This document shows positions 1 to 9,415 of a stretch of DNA of 64,000 bases, one piece after another. Source of the DNA: Veillonella parvula (GTDB taxonomy: Bacteria; Bacillota; Negativicutes; Veillonellales; Veillonellaceae). Under the pieces are notes generated by a model. That model did not search any database. It was given only the letters and a program-made list of their open reading frames with translations, and was not told the origin of the DNA. Positions within the stretch are counted from its first letter, which is position 1, and each line of letters begins with the position of its first letter. The stretch spans positions 2,030,501 through 2,094,500 of the forward strand of contig NZ_LR778174.1 in NCBI RefSeq assembly GCF_902810435.1, in the 5' to 3' direction. Both the position numbers and the translations under genes were made by a program.

Positions 1-223
1 GTTCTTTATCACCCTTTTGTAGCACAATATCATCACCATAGGGCTTGTCATTGCTAACGGTTTGAATATCAATAGGCTCATCCATCATATCATTGAAATA
101 GCGTACCACATCTTCGTCATTCTCGCGCCAGTCAATCCAGATGATAGCTTCGGAATCAAATAAATCATCTAAATCCATATCATGACTGAAGAAATCTTTG
201 ACTAATTTATATATATCTTCCAT
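1..223 (-). CDS. Partial hypothetical protein, 3' end outside window
   Basis: An open frame begins at 223 behind the strong ribosome binding site GGAGAG and runs off the window after 74 codons. It starts MEDIYKLVKDFF and is rich in Asp and Glu, with no membrane segment or signal peptide. I do not recognise the family. It is the last visible member of a minus-strand run of small soluble acidic proteins downstream of csn2. Such runs are sometimes immunity-protein cassettes, but nothing in this fragment shows that. Confidence 0.6.
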   Translation of the reverse strand, partial: MEDIYKLVKDFFSHDMDLDDLFDSEAIIWIDWRENDEDVVRYFNDMMDEPIDIQTVSNDKPYGDDIVLQKGDKE

Positions 224-294
224 AGTCTCTCTCCTGCATATCACTTATATTTTTAGGTAGAATACAACACCAGTATCACCACTTTAAAACAACT

Positions 295-726
295 CTATAA
301 GGTTTCGTATATCACATCTTGTTGAGCCGTAAAGTTTTCATCAAAAGGAACCAAAACATATAGATGTCCTGCTGAGGATTCTCCCACATCATAGCCTAGT
401 GCAAATGTATCGTAACAACCTGATTTATCCAGCATTATATCCGTTAGCGTTAGTACAACAGACTCTTCTTGCGGTATTCCCTTTTGTATGAGCCCCTTCG
501 CCAGTTGGTCTAATTCATCTAATTGAACATATAATTGCTCCCATATTGATAGTGAAAGTACATCATCTTCAGTATAACCGGTACAACTAATATTAAGTTT
601 TTCAAAGGCCTTTCCTACATTCTCTAAACGATTAATGCCCAATCGGCGAGATACAAAGTAAACGCCATACGGTTCTTCAGACCAGCTTTCAACATTCCAT
701 AATATCATTAATTCCGATCTTCTCAT
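295..726 (-). CDS. Hypothetical soluble protein (143 aa)
   Basis: The frame starts at 726 behind GGAGAG with 6-7 nt spacing; a second Met lies six residues in. The product is acidic and soluble, without signal peptide or membrane helix, and I do not recognise a domain. It sits 20 bp after the DUF2262-like gene and 71 bp before the partial gene at the window edge, so the four genes probably share one transcript. The function is unknown; an immunity-type or accessory role is only a guess from the company it keeps. Confidence 0.6.
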   Translation of the reverse strand: MRRSELMILWNVESWSEEPYGVYFVSRRLGINRLENVGKAFEKLNISCTGYTEDDVLSLSIWEQLYVQLDELDQLAKGLIQKGIPQEESVVLTLTDIMLDKSGCYDTFALGYDVGESSAGHLYVLVPFDENFTAQQDVIYETL

Positions 727-746
727 TAGGACTCTCCATTAATTGG

Positions 747-1562
747 TTATCCTGCAATATCTGCATCAATAGGGTTCCCATCCGCATCAATATGGGCTAT
801 GATACAGTGCCCCCAGAAAATATCATCATCGTCATAATAGACCTCTATGGAGCCATCGTTACGAAACGCCAATTCGCCCATCGTAATACGCTTAGCAAAT
901 ACGTCTGATGTAATCGGATCTTGGTCATCATTGTCGAGCCAATCATTAGCAAGGTCTAGCAATTTTTCACTAATATAGGTACTAATTCGTTGTTCAAATG
1001 CTTTGAAATTATCGATTGTATTGAAAGCAGCCAATGCTATGGTGCAGCTTTCATCAGAGCCCTCATCTACATCAAGGGTGAATGCATAATCATCAATTCT
1101 CGCTGTGTAATATTGATACTCTCGATTTAACAAGAAGTCACCCCTGTCGGTATGAAGGTATTTAGGGGTTTTCAAATACGCCGACAACGCCTCCAACTCG
1201 CTATGTTTAGCATGCTCCTCTAATACCTCAAGCACATAATAGCGATTATTCCAAGAAGGACGCATATAGCCCAAGTCCTCTATAGGTTTTGCTTTCTTAA
1301 CCAACAATTTGTAAACGCCATGGGGCTCAAAACTATACCCCCAACCATTATCAAAACCTTCAATAATCCACGTCAAAATGCCTTCGCTACGGTCAAGCAC
1401 GCCAGTTCGAGTATCTAAGATAGCATCGGTAGACACTAGTGGTCTATGGTACTTCTCTAAATAAGGACTAGCCCCATTCGCATCACTGCGCGGCAATGCA
1501 TAGATTTCAAACTCTTCCGCTTCAAACTCTGCTTCATATTCTGGTAGACGTACAATACTCAT
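747..1562 (-). CDS. DUF2262-like protein (271 aa)
   Basis: The C-terminal third, about residues 200-271, carries the pattern F-x-K-R-I-T...G-x-I-E-V-Y-Y-D-D-D-D-I-F-W-G-H, which matches my memory of the DUF2262 family. The N-terminal two thirds (a stretch reading DTRTGVLDRSEGILTW) appears to be a separate domain. No signal peptide or membrane segment is visible. The start at 1562 follows GAGAGAG at good spacing. It lies 51 bp after the gene at 1614-2444 on the same strand. Biochemical function is unknown; relatives are often found in clusters of small proteins in variable genome regions. Assignment of the domain is moderately sure, function not at all. Confidence 0.65.
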   Translation of the reverse strand: MSIVRLPEYEAEFEAEEFEIYALPRSDANGASPYLEKYHRPLVSTDAILDTRTGVLDRSEGILTWIIEGFDNGWGYSFEPHGVYKLLVKKAKPIEDLGYMRPSWNNRYYVLEVLEEHAKHSELEALSAYLKTPKYLHTDRGDFLLNREYQYYTARIDDYAFTLDVDEGSDESCTIALAAFNTIDNFKAFEQRISTYISEKLLDLANDWLDNDDQDPITSDVFAKRITMGELAFRNDGSIEVYYDDDDIFWGHCIIAHIDADGNPIDADIAG

Positions 1563-1613
1563 ATGACTCTCTCCTACATTATAATCACGCTACTCATCAT
1601 AATTTCTGTTATA

Positions 1614-2444
1614 TCATAAGCGTTCAGCTACATCGATTCTATGTAATAGTTCTTTCGCTAATTCTTGGGCTGTTTTGAATTCCTCATTTGAAAGCACCAT
1701 AAGTACAAAGCTATCGGTTCCGATGTCCATGCCTGCTAACGTATAGTTTTCCCATTTAGAATTAAGATCCGCACACCAGTCCATAATACATTGGTCTTCA
1801 TCTAATGCTGCTGTATCAATAATTAGACCTTCACTAGTATCTAAAGACTTGTTACGTATTAACTTCTGTACATAATAAATAAAATCCTCTAGTTCACATT
1901 TACAGCTTAGCTCTACAGCATATCCTTTAGAGGCTAGTTTCTCATAGAGGTTCCACCAGCTATCTTCTAATTCTTCCATGGAGCGCAACTTAGCCTTGGT
2001 CATAAACGATTTAGCTTGTTTAGCATCGCCTAGCAACAACGTTGCTAACTCTGTAAATGTCAGTTTCATCTGATCGATATCTAGATACGCTACTTCTACA
2101 CATAAACTACAATCAGGTACTCTGCGTTTTTTCACAAAGGCCCGCATCATCTTCACTGCATCAGGATAACTTACATCAGCCATACGATACGTCTTACCAT
2201 CTATGTCTAAGAATATATCTACTGCATCTGGTGTTTTTCCTACACGCGCTTTCATCGCAGTGCAACCATCGATGGCATGAGGTGGATACAATTCTATATA
2301 CATGAAAAATCCATCATGCATAGCCTTTAGGGTATTATCTATTCCTACTATATTAAAACCATTTCGATTATAATCAGGGCACTTCAAACGCCATTCTTCG
2401 TAATCATCAAATAGTTTTTCTTGAATCCAATTGTAAATGCTCAT
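1614..2444 (-). CDS. Hypothetical protein, DUF6630-like C-terminal half (276 aa)
   Basis: A soluble, acidic, two-part protein. The C-terminal 140 residues (from about LLGDAKQAKSF to the end) with the features D-W-C-A-D-L-N and D-I-G-T-D-S-F-V-L resemble DUF6630 proteins; I hold this only tentatively. The start at 2444 follows GTGAG. It begins 38 bp after the csn2 stop, on the same strand, with no hairpin between, so read-through from the cas operon is likely. No nuclease, HTH or NTPase motif is visible. It could be a chance neighbour of the CRISPR locus or an associated accessory gene. Confidence 0.6.
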   Translation of the reverse strand: MSIYNWIQEKLFDDYEEWRLKCPDYNRNGFNIVGIDNTLKAMHDGFFMYIELYPPHAIDGCTAMKARVGKTPDAVDIFLDIDGKTYRMADVSYPDAVKMMRAFVKKRRVPDCSLCVEVAYLDIDQMKLTFTELATLLLGDAKQAKSFMTKAKLRSMEELEDSWWNLYEKLASKGYAVELSCKCELEDFIYYVQKLIRNKSLDTSEGLIIDTAALDEDQCIMDWCADLNSKWENYTLAGMDIGTDSFVLMVLSNEEFKTAQELAKELLHRIDVAERL

Positions 2445-2482
2445 ATATACTCACTTTATTTACTATATTTTATAATTCCAGC

Positions 2483-3391
2483 TTATTTACAAAAAAATAA
2501 ATCACTAATTTCTTTATACTCTGTTTCAAATAGACTACGATTAAACAAACTTTGTATAAATTGGCGCTCTTTCTCCAGTAAATTTATAGATCCACTATCC
2601 TCTAGCAATAAAACTTCAATTTCATCGTAATCATCCATTCCCCATATTTGATTATCTTTAACTATATGATAGCATAAGGGCTTCTCAAATATATTAGTAA
2701 TAGCACTAGATTGCGTATAAACTATAACATTATCAATATTTGAACATTTTTTATTAAGATAGTCTAACAAAGAGTGAAATTCTTCTGTTGATAAGCCTTG
2801 TTCAGGTAAATCTAATAGGAGTAGCTTCTTCTTTCCTATATCTAGTTCAGCAAACAAATCTACCAGCATATATTTCAAATCATACTGCGATCGTTCATCA
2901 AACGTACCATATATTTCCATATCATTAGATAGTACATCTATAATCTTACTAAAACTCCAAAAATCATTCATATTACTCTCGCATATTAAATTATAACGAG
3001 ATAACAATTCATTAATTGGCAAAAGTATTACAGAATTCAACTGATTAAAGCATTTTTCCCGTTCAGATATTGAAACTTCTTTATAGATTTTCTCAGTTAT
3101 CTTACCCAATAAACTCTTTTTTGCAATCTTAAAAAGCTCTGTTGAATCTACTCTTGAAGGAATATATAAAATTTCAAACTCATCATCTCTACATACACTA
3201 TTATTAAGATTCAATGTATTAAATGGGTATTGTTGGGAGAATCTCCTTTTATCAAAATATCGTTCTATAAAATCAAATATAACCGGCATAGTCCTAAAAT
3301 CATCTTGTGGCACTACAATTGTTATAGCCTGTAAATTAATATGGACTGGTTCTAAAAGTCTATATCCTGATAATACCAATTCACCATTCAT
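2483..3391 (-). CDS. csn2: CRISPR-associated protein Csn2, long variant (302 aa)
   Basis: It occupies the fourth position of a cas9-cas1-cas2-csn2 operon, the hallmark of type II-A. The product has the degenerate P-loop-ATPase look of Csn2: a beta-rich N-terminus and a strand KKLLLLDLP followed by EQGLSTEEF, then VIVYTQS, resembling a vestigial Walker B region. At 302 aa it is longer than the common Csn2 of about 220 aa and closer to the long Csn2 forms known from some streptococci. Csn2 forms a DNA-end-binding ring that acts with Cas1-Cas2 and Cas9 in spacer acquisition. It starts 9 bp after cas2. Family assignment rests on context plus fold-like motifs, so the subfamily is uncertain. Confidence 0.8.
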   Translation of the reverse strand: MNGELVLSGYRLLEPVHINLQAITIVVPQDDFRTMPVIFDFIERYFDKRRFSQQYPFNTLNLNNSVCRDDEFEILYIPSRVDSTELFKIAKKSLLGKITEKIYKEVSISEREKCFNQLNSVILLPINELLSRYNLICESNMNDFWSFSKIIDVLSNDMEIYGTFDERSQYDLKYMLVDLFAELDIGKKKLLLLDLPEQGLSTEEFHSLLDYLNKKCSNIDNVIVYTQSSAITNIFEKPLCYHIVKDNQIWGMDDYDEIEVLLLEDSGSINLLEKERQFIQSLFNRSLFETEYKEISDLFFCK

Positions 3392-3400
3392 AGACGCCTC

Positions 3401-3745
3401 CTAGAAAATGATAGTTTTATCAATCGTTAACTTCTCTTCGATAATTTGTTTCTTTCCAGTTAATAGTTTCATACCTTGATACTGCTTCTCTGTAACTTGC
3501 AAAACATATACAGCTCCATCTGGCGGTAAATAGCGCTTAATATATTCAATATGAGACTTTATACTATCCCGATTAGGCATAATCTTACAATAAATAGAAT
3601 ACTGAATCATAAAATACCCTTGCCGTATCAAAAACTTCCTAAACTGAGTGTAATGACGAACTGCAACAGTATCATCCATAGGTAAATCAAACATTATTAA
3701 TACTCTCACCATTCTGTACCTATTCATTTCACACACCAATATCAT
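3401..3745 (-). CDS. cas2: CRISPR-associated endonuclease Cas2 (up to 114 aa)
   Basis: The classic Cas2 N-terminus MVRVLIMFDLP with its conserved Asp is preceded here by eleven extra residues. The 3745 start overlaps the cas1 stop as ATGA, which favours translational coupling; a start at the internal MVRVLIMFD is possible and would give about the usual length. The rest (YSIYCKIMPNRDS) fits the ferredoxin-like Cas2 fold. Cas2 dimerises and joins two Cas1 dimers to form the spacer integrase. It lies between cas1 and csn2 in a tight operon. Confidence 0.9.
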   Translation of the reverse strand: MILVCEMNRYRMVRVLIMFDLPMDDTVAVRHYTQFRKFLIRQGYFMIQYSIYCKIMPNRDSIKSHIEYIKRYLPPDGAVYVLQVTEKQYQGMKLLTGKKQIIEEKLTIDKTIIF

Positions 3746-4638
3746 ATATCTAATAATGGTAAATCTAATACTTCATTATCATCAGTCATACATCTAACGA
3801 GACTATCTGCAAATCTATTCATTGAATCTGCTATTGAGTAAGATATATTTTGATGACGTACTGTACGCTCAGAAAGCATAGTAATTAAATTAAGTTTTAT
3901 ATCTCTTGAAAACAAAACTTCAGGCACATAAATACAAGAATAGACCCAATCATCTATGATGGGCCTATATATTTCCATGCAATCATCAACGAGATTAAAG
4001 TGATTATATATATTATGATGTTTTATCCCTATTGATAATATAAGTCCTTTAGCAGCTAATGCTCTTGCCATAAGGGCTCTAATAATAGAGTATCCATAAT
4101 TCAAAGCATTATTGATAGGATCCCCCTCTTCTCTATCACGTATAAAATCAATACCAAATAAAGCTTTAAAATAAACTTTTGCAGCAATACCTTCATGATT
4201 TTCCGTATCAAACGGCTGAATTGTATCTCTTAAAGATTCCATTATCTCAATTGTATCTAATGACAATGAATAATGATCTAAAACAAACATTTGATTATTT
4301 ATCTTACGTTCAATAATTGCTTTCCACAAATCACCTGGTCTAGATGGATTCATATTCAGTTGTATTTCTTGATTTTTAAATGTTACATAATTTCCTGCTA
4401 TAGGATTCATAACAACAGACGGTAATCCATTCTTTTCACAAATGATTACACAAATTTGATAGCGACTCATCTTACATAATAGTTGCGTTGTAACATTTAA
4501 TTTATAGTTATTAAAAATAACTATACTAATATCTTGTAAGGGGACTAAATAGTCCCCTTCAAGCATTTTTATTTTTAAGTTGTCTAAATGTAATGAAACT
4601 TGCTGACTCTGTTCAATAATAATTGTTCGCCAACCCAT
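3742..4638 (-). CDS. cas1: CRISPR-associated integrase Cas1 (298 aa)
   Basis: It starts MGWRTIII and has a type II Cas1 organisation: an N-terminal beta domain followed by a helical catalytic domain. The likely metal ligands are the Glu in NHEGIAAKVYFKALFG, the His in IGIKHHN and the Asp/Glu in VDDCMEIYRP. I chose 4638 because GGGAG lies 8 nt upstream. An earlier in-frame ATG at 4659 overlaps the cas9 stop (TAATG) and would add seven residues. Cas1 catalyses the two transesterifications that insert new spacers beside the leader. Confidence 0.92.
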   Translation of the reverse strand: MGWRTIIIEQSQQVSLHLDNLKIKMLEGDYLVPLQDISIVIFNNYKLNVTTQLLCKMSRYQICVIICEKNGLPSVVMNPIAGNYVTFKNQEIQLNMNPSRPGDLWKAIIERKINNQMFVLDHYSLSLDTIEIMESLRDTIQPFDTENHEGIAAKVYFKALFGIDFIRDREEGDPINNALNYGYSIIRALMARALAAKGLILSIGIKHHNIYNHFNLVDDCMEIYRPIIDDWVYSCIYVPEVLFSRDIKLNLITMLSERTVRHQNISYSIADSMNRFADSLVRCMTDDNEVLDLPLLDI

Positions 4639-4658
4639 AATGTGCACTCCCTGCAACA

Positions 4659-7600
4659 TTAAATCGTAACATCAAATTCTAATTTTTCATCTGTAACTTT
4701 ATATTTATTACCTAATACATCTATATTATATCTAGTTAAGTTCTTAATAGAGGTTTTTATTGATAATCGCTCTTGTTTATTTGTAGGTCTATCTATAAAA
4801 GAAATTTCTACTTTATGTTCTTTCTCACTATTCATACATTTGAATATACAACTTAAAACTTCACCTTTATATTCATAAGATATGAAATCTCCTCTATAAA
4901 GAGAGGTAACAAACTTAGCATCCTCCGAGATATTCTGATTTTTTTTAGCCTTATAATACTGGCTTTGATTAATTAAATACTTCCCATTTATAAACTGAAC
5001 CATATCATATGGTACATTTAATACTAAATAATTTTTTCCTTCTTGATAGATATCTGTACGCAAACTCTTTATCTTCAAAAATACTGATTTATTATTCCCC
5101 TGCTGTTTTGTATTAACACGATGAGAACCTAACTGCTTTTCTCGGAATTTAACCGATTCAATAATTGGTCCATTTCCTTTTTTTGAATACTTACGAATTG
5201 GTCCATGATCTTCTTTATAGGCTGCAAATGGGTTAGATTCTTCCACATATTGTTCTACAATCTTGAGAAAAATCTCAAAAGTTTTATAATCATGATGATA
5301 CATCAACAACTTATCAGGAGACTCTAAAATCATTTTTTTTAGTTTACTGCCAGAATTACCAGTTCCAGTATTATAAATATCGTTATATTTAGTGATAATA
5401 TAGGTTACTTCTTTATTATCTTCAACAAAGCTTCGAGTCGCTTTTATCTGTTGATCATATAAAGCTCTATTAGGTTTACGATCCACCTTATGAGAATATA
5501 ACGGTTCTATACTTTCAATACGTTTTAAGAACTGAATATAGTTAGATACATTCTCTGATTTATCAAATAATTCTTGTTCTAATACCTCGCCCGTTTCAGA
5601 ATTTATAATATTGCCATCTACCTCTACAATAGAATCCTTATTGTTCAAACTTTCAGAAAAGGCACCTATTTTCGAGAAAAATTTCATCAGTTTCGTATTA
5701 GCAAAACCAGCAATAATCATAGCATCTTGCGCATGATGGGCATACGTCTCTTCTCTATTTTTTGATAGATACGCTTTTTTTCTAAAATAACTTGTTGCAG
5801 AACCGTTTATAACTTTAACCTTGGTATTTATATTATGGTAATCAAAAAAGGATTTTAATAAATTGTAGGTTTCACGAGATGCATAACGTGTATCGACCAA
5901 ATTGCGATCAATAAATCCTTTCATATCTTCAACTGGATTTCCAAGATATAGTAAATTTCTCTTTTTAGCATTACTAAAATTCAAGCTTTTAGTAACATAT
6001 TCTTTGAATCTTTCAAAGGTTATTTTTGCTTTGCCACTACTGAAATATTGGAATGGTGACCGTTGTCCTTTCGCTTGATTTTCTCCTTGATAGACAAGCA
6101 CTTTATTAGACTGAGCATCACTTAGAGATATAGATAATGGAATAATATGATCAACTTCTAAAAGGCCAGCTTTAAACACATCAGATAACTCTATAGGCGC
6201 TAAAGAATATGCACATTTAAAATCCTGCTCTAACAATAAATTAATACGTTCAAACTCTGCACTTGTAAGTTTCCTGTTTTTAACAAGTTCCATAATTTTA
6301 TAACGTTTTTCTTCATTGGCCTTCTGAATTTTCTTAATCAGATCTTTCTTCTCTTGACTATTCTTTTCTCGTGCTAATTCAACTACTACATCACTAAATT
6401 CAGTATCATCACCATTTTGGGTTTTAAGATATTTACGCAATGCATTAAATACCTTAATGGTTTCATTAATAGAGCGTTTAACAACAGGTGATACAATCCA
6501 ATCAGATAAATTAGCACTTAACTGATAATTTTGAGAAAATTTATGATTATATGGTTTTATGCCTGCCTCCGTAAATAATTCCATTTGATTCTTACTAGTT
6601 TTCAATAAATCATCTAGAATTAAATTAATAGCCTTAAATGATAAAGAATGATATGTAGTAAATCCCCCCGATTTTGCAATTTCTTTGGCTAAACTAGTAG
6701 ATAAATTTAAATCATCTACTAATTTTCTTTCACGCACATCTATACTTTTTTCTTTAGTTAGAATCTCAGATATATCATCTACTAACAGTTTTTTACCTTC
6801 AATTGCATCTTCTTCGTTTACAGACTTTGCGATTTTTAATAACTCATTGTATCCTTCAAATTTTGTAAAAATTGGTTTTTCCGACTTATCTATTCTAAAA
6901 CCAAAAATATCTTCCTTTTTAGCACTGCATACTTTTGCAATAGCAGGAATCGTTACCGATTTACCTTTATTTACATATTCACTAATCAGCTCTTGTTTCT
7001 GAACTTCAGTTATCTTCACACCTTGAATCGTTAAATTATTTAGATCATTTAACAAATTAAATAAACATGCACTATAGCTCCATTTAGGTGCTCTTAATTC
7101 ATCAGGAAAATACGTACACGTACCACGCATTTTATCAATCAAATTAATCTTAATGACATTGCCACTTTCATCTAATTGGTAACTCCCATAAGGTGTGGGG
7201 CTTTTATAACTACCAGGTCCCTCATAATATTCACGTTTAGAATCATATATACATAAAACCTCATCCATTATCCCTTTTAATTTTGGATAAAATGATGATT
7301 GAACTTCAAGAAGTTTAATTAATTCACTACGATATGATCCATGAGTAAATTTATTTTCAATGCCTCGTACTTTTCCCGTAGTATTCAACTTTTCTAATTG
7401 AACATGGCAAGGATATATTCCATCTTTAAGCTTATTCTCATTAGTTCGAATAATATCTGCTGAACTCTGGTTACTTCCGTCCTCAGTCGCAAGATCCTCT
7501 GGACTTAAATAAAATATACCTCTATGTTTAGCCAATTGAATGATTGCAGCAATCAATTCATCAGGCGAAAGCTTATTACTAAGTCCTCTAACTCTAATTT

Positions 7601-7853
7601 CATAGAGATTTGTATAAAATTGATCTCCACTCACACCTAATGCACTCGACAAGAGTTCTTTTAGTCGATCCAATCTATGACGGCTCCGCCTCATACTTCT
7701 ACGACTACTTCTGAACCCTCTGCGTGCTACATTCTCTTCTGCCGTACCCTCACGAAATAGTCTTACCCCACTAATTAGGACATTATAATTTTCATCAATT
7801 ATTGCATAACCAACAGAAGCAACCCCGATATCTAATCCTAGTATATATCCCAT
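4659..7853 (-). CDS. cas9: CRISPR-associated endonuclease Cas9, compact (1064 aa)
   Basis: RNA-guided DNA endonuclease. Visible in order: RuvC-I with D8 (LGLDIGVASVG), the Arg-rich bridge helix at about 44-62 (RRGFRSSRRSMRRSRHR), RuvC-II with E492 (VVELAREKNS), the HNH centre around D568-H569 (EVDHIIPLS) and N592, and RuvC-III with H706-H707...D710 (HHAQDAM). All catalytic residues are present. The length matches compact enzymes such as S. aureus Cas9 (1053 aa). The repeat and tracrRNA found here also resemble that group (repeat 5' half GTTTTAGTACTCTG, anti-repeat CAGAATCTACTAAAA). It is the first gene of the cas operon and overlaps cas1 only if the early cas1 start is used. The PAM cannot be read from this window. 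Confidence 0.97.
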   Translation of the reverse strand: MGYILGLDIGVASVGYAIIDENYNVLISGVRLFREGTAEENVARRGFRSSRRSMRRSRHRLDRLKELLSSALGVSGDQFYTNLYEIRVRGLSNKLSPDELIAAIIQLAKHRGIFYLSPEDLATEDGSNQSSADIIRTNENKLKDGIYPCHVQLEKLNTTGKVRGIENKFTHGSYRSELIKLLEVQSSFYPKLKGIMDEVLCIYDSKREYYEGPGSYKSPTPYGSYQLDESGNVIKINLIDKMRGTCTYFPDELRAPKWSYSACLFNLLNDLNNLTIQGVKITEVQKQELISEYVNKGKSVTIPAIAKVCSAKKEDIFGFRIDKSEKPIFTKFEGYNELLKIAKSVNEEDAIEGKKLLVDDISEILTKEKSIDVRERKLVDDLNLSTSLAKEIAKSGGFTTYHSLSFKAINLILDDLLKTSKNQMELFTEAGIKPYNHKFSQNYQLSANLSDWIVSPVVKRSINETIKVFNALRKYLKTQNGDDTEFSDVVVELAREKNSQEKKDLIKKIQKANEEKRYKIMELVKNRKLTSAEFERINLLLEQDFKCAYSLAPIELSDVFKAGLLEVDHIIPLSISLSDAQSNKVLVYQGENQAKGQRSPFQYFSSGKAKITFERFKEYVTKSLNFSNAKKRNLLYLGNPVEDMKGFIDRNLVDTRYASRETYNLLKSFFDYHNINTKVKVINGSATSYFRKKAYLSKNREETYAHHAQDAMIIAGFANTKLMKFFSKIGAFSESLNNKDSIVEVDGNIINSETGEVLEQELFDKSENVSNYIQFLKRIESIEPLYSHKVDRKPNRALYDQQIKATRSFVEDNKEVTYIITKYNDIYNTGTGNSGSKLKKMILESPDKLLMYHHDYKTFEIFLKIVEQYVEESNPFAAYKEDHGPIRKYSKKGNGPIIESVKFREKQLGSHRVNTKQQGNNKSVFLKIKSLRTDIYQEGKNYLVLNVPYDMVQFINGKYLINQSQYYKAKKNQNISEDAKFVTSLYRGDFISYEYKGEVLSCIFKCMNSEKEHKVEISFIDRPTNKQERLSIKTSIKNLTRYNIDVLGNKYKVTDEKLEFDVTI

Positions 7854-7935
7854 ATATACCCTCCCCTAAAAATTATTAATCCTATTTAATACATAAAATT
7901 ATAATAATTAGAAAATTATTCTCTTCTATTATTCT

Positions 7936-9415
7936 AAATTTATCATAAGCAACGATCACAAAGTACTAAACCTCTGTGTACATGGACGTTCTTAATGGTA
8001 TTTTTTAGCGAAAAATTACAGAGTACTAAAACAAAAAACCACCTACCTAGCTCTGTGCTAAATTTTATCATAGCGAAAAATTACAGAGTACTAAAACTAG
8101 GTGATGCGGGATTAATAGTGGTCAATAGTTTTATCATAGCGAAAAATTACAGAGTACTAAAACTTGCATGAACGCCCTATTGATGAGTTGTTTGTTTTAT
8201 CATAGCGAAAAATTACAGAGTACTAAAACATTCAGTATCAATGGATGGCGAGATTGGGTGTTTTATCATAGCGAAAAATTACAGAGTACTAAAACTACCA
8301 GGTGGCGATAAAGCGATATTCGGTAGTTTTATCATAGCGAAAAATTACAGAGTACTAAAACGTCTTCATCATTATCAATGAATGCCATTTCGTTTTATCA
8401 TAGCGAAAAATTACAGAGTACTAAAACTACGAAAGTAATGGTTGGAAAGTTGGCAAGGTTTTATCATAGCAAAAATTACAGAGTACTAAAACGACTCAGC
8501 CAGACCCTAACACTGCTTCCTAGTTTTATCATAGCGAAAAATTACAGAGTACTAAAACTCATGCAAAAATATCTAAACTCATCATATGGTTTTATCATAG
8601 CGAAAAATTACAGAGTACTAAAACACAACAGGTAGAATACCAATGATTTCTTCTGTTTTATCATAGCGAAAAATTACAGAGTACTAAAACGCACTCACTG
8701 AATCTCTTAATGGGGTGACAGTTTTATCATAGCGAAAAATTACAGAGTACTAAAACCATTCATCAAAATAATAAACCGTTGGCATAGTTTTATCATAGCG
8801 AAAAATTACAGAGTACTAAAACTACCGGTAACTTTTTTCTTCCACGATTTAGTTTTATCATAGCGAAAAATTACAGAGTACTAAAACATATGTATTCCCC
8901 TTGAATTGGATATTTTCGTTTTATCATAGCGAAAAATTACAGAGTACTAAAACGACTAAGGAAGTCGGCTATAGCATGTTACCGTTTTATCATAGCGAAA
9001 AATTACAGAGTACTAAAACTACATTGACTACATTCACATCAACAGATACGTTTTATCATAGCGAAAAATTACAGAGTACTAAAACGGTAAACGTAAAATT
9101 AGGAGTATAGCCTTGGTTTTATCATAGCGAAAAATTACAGAGTACTAAAACACCAAGAACAACATTCAAGATTTTTGAGTTGTTTTATCATAGCGAAAAA
9201 TTACAGAGTACTAAAACGATGTTTGCCATGGGTTTGCCTGCTGTGGTGTTTTATCATAGCGAAAAATTACAGAGTACTAAAACGTTTACTGGTCTTTTTA
9301 TTTTTGCAAAACGGTTTTATCATAGCGAAAAATTACAGAGTACTAAAACTGCGTTCATAGCATTCATATCAACTGTAGCGTTTTATCATAGCGAAAAATT
9401 ACAGAGTACTAAAAC
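7936..9415 (-). CRISPR. CRISPR array, 36-bp repeats, 30-nt spacers
   Basis: There are 21 good repeats starting at 8062, 8128, 8194, 8260, 8326, 8392, 8458, 8523, 8589, 8655, 8721, 8787, 8852, 8918, 8984, 9050, 9116, 9182, 9248, 9314 and 9380. The period is 66 bp, with spacers of 29-30 nt. The repeat at 8458 lacks one base. Two decayed repeats lie at 7997-8032 and 7936-7971, and the repeat at 8062 has its first base changed, so the low-coordinate end is the old trailer end. The crRNA strand is minus: read that way the repeat begins GTTTTAGTACTCTG and pairs with the tracrRNA. New spacers should enter at 9415, next to the sequence TTGAG that type II-A integrases use as leader anchor. Confidence 0.98.
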
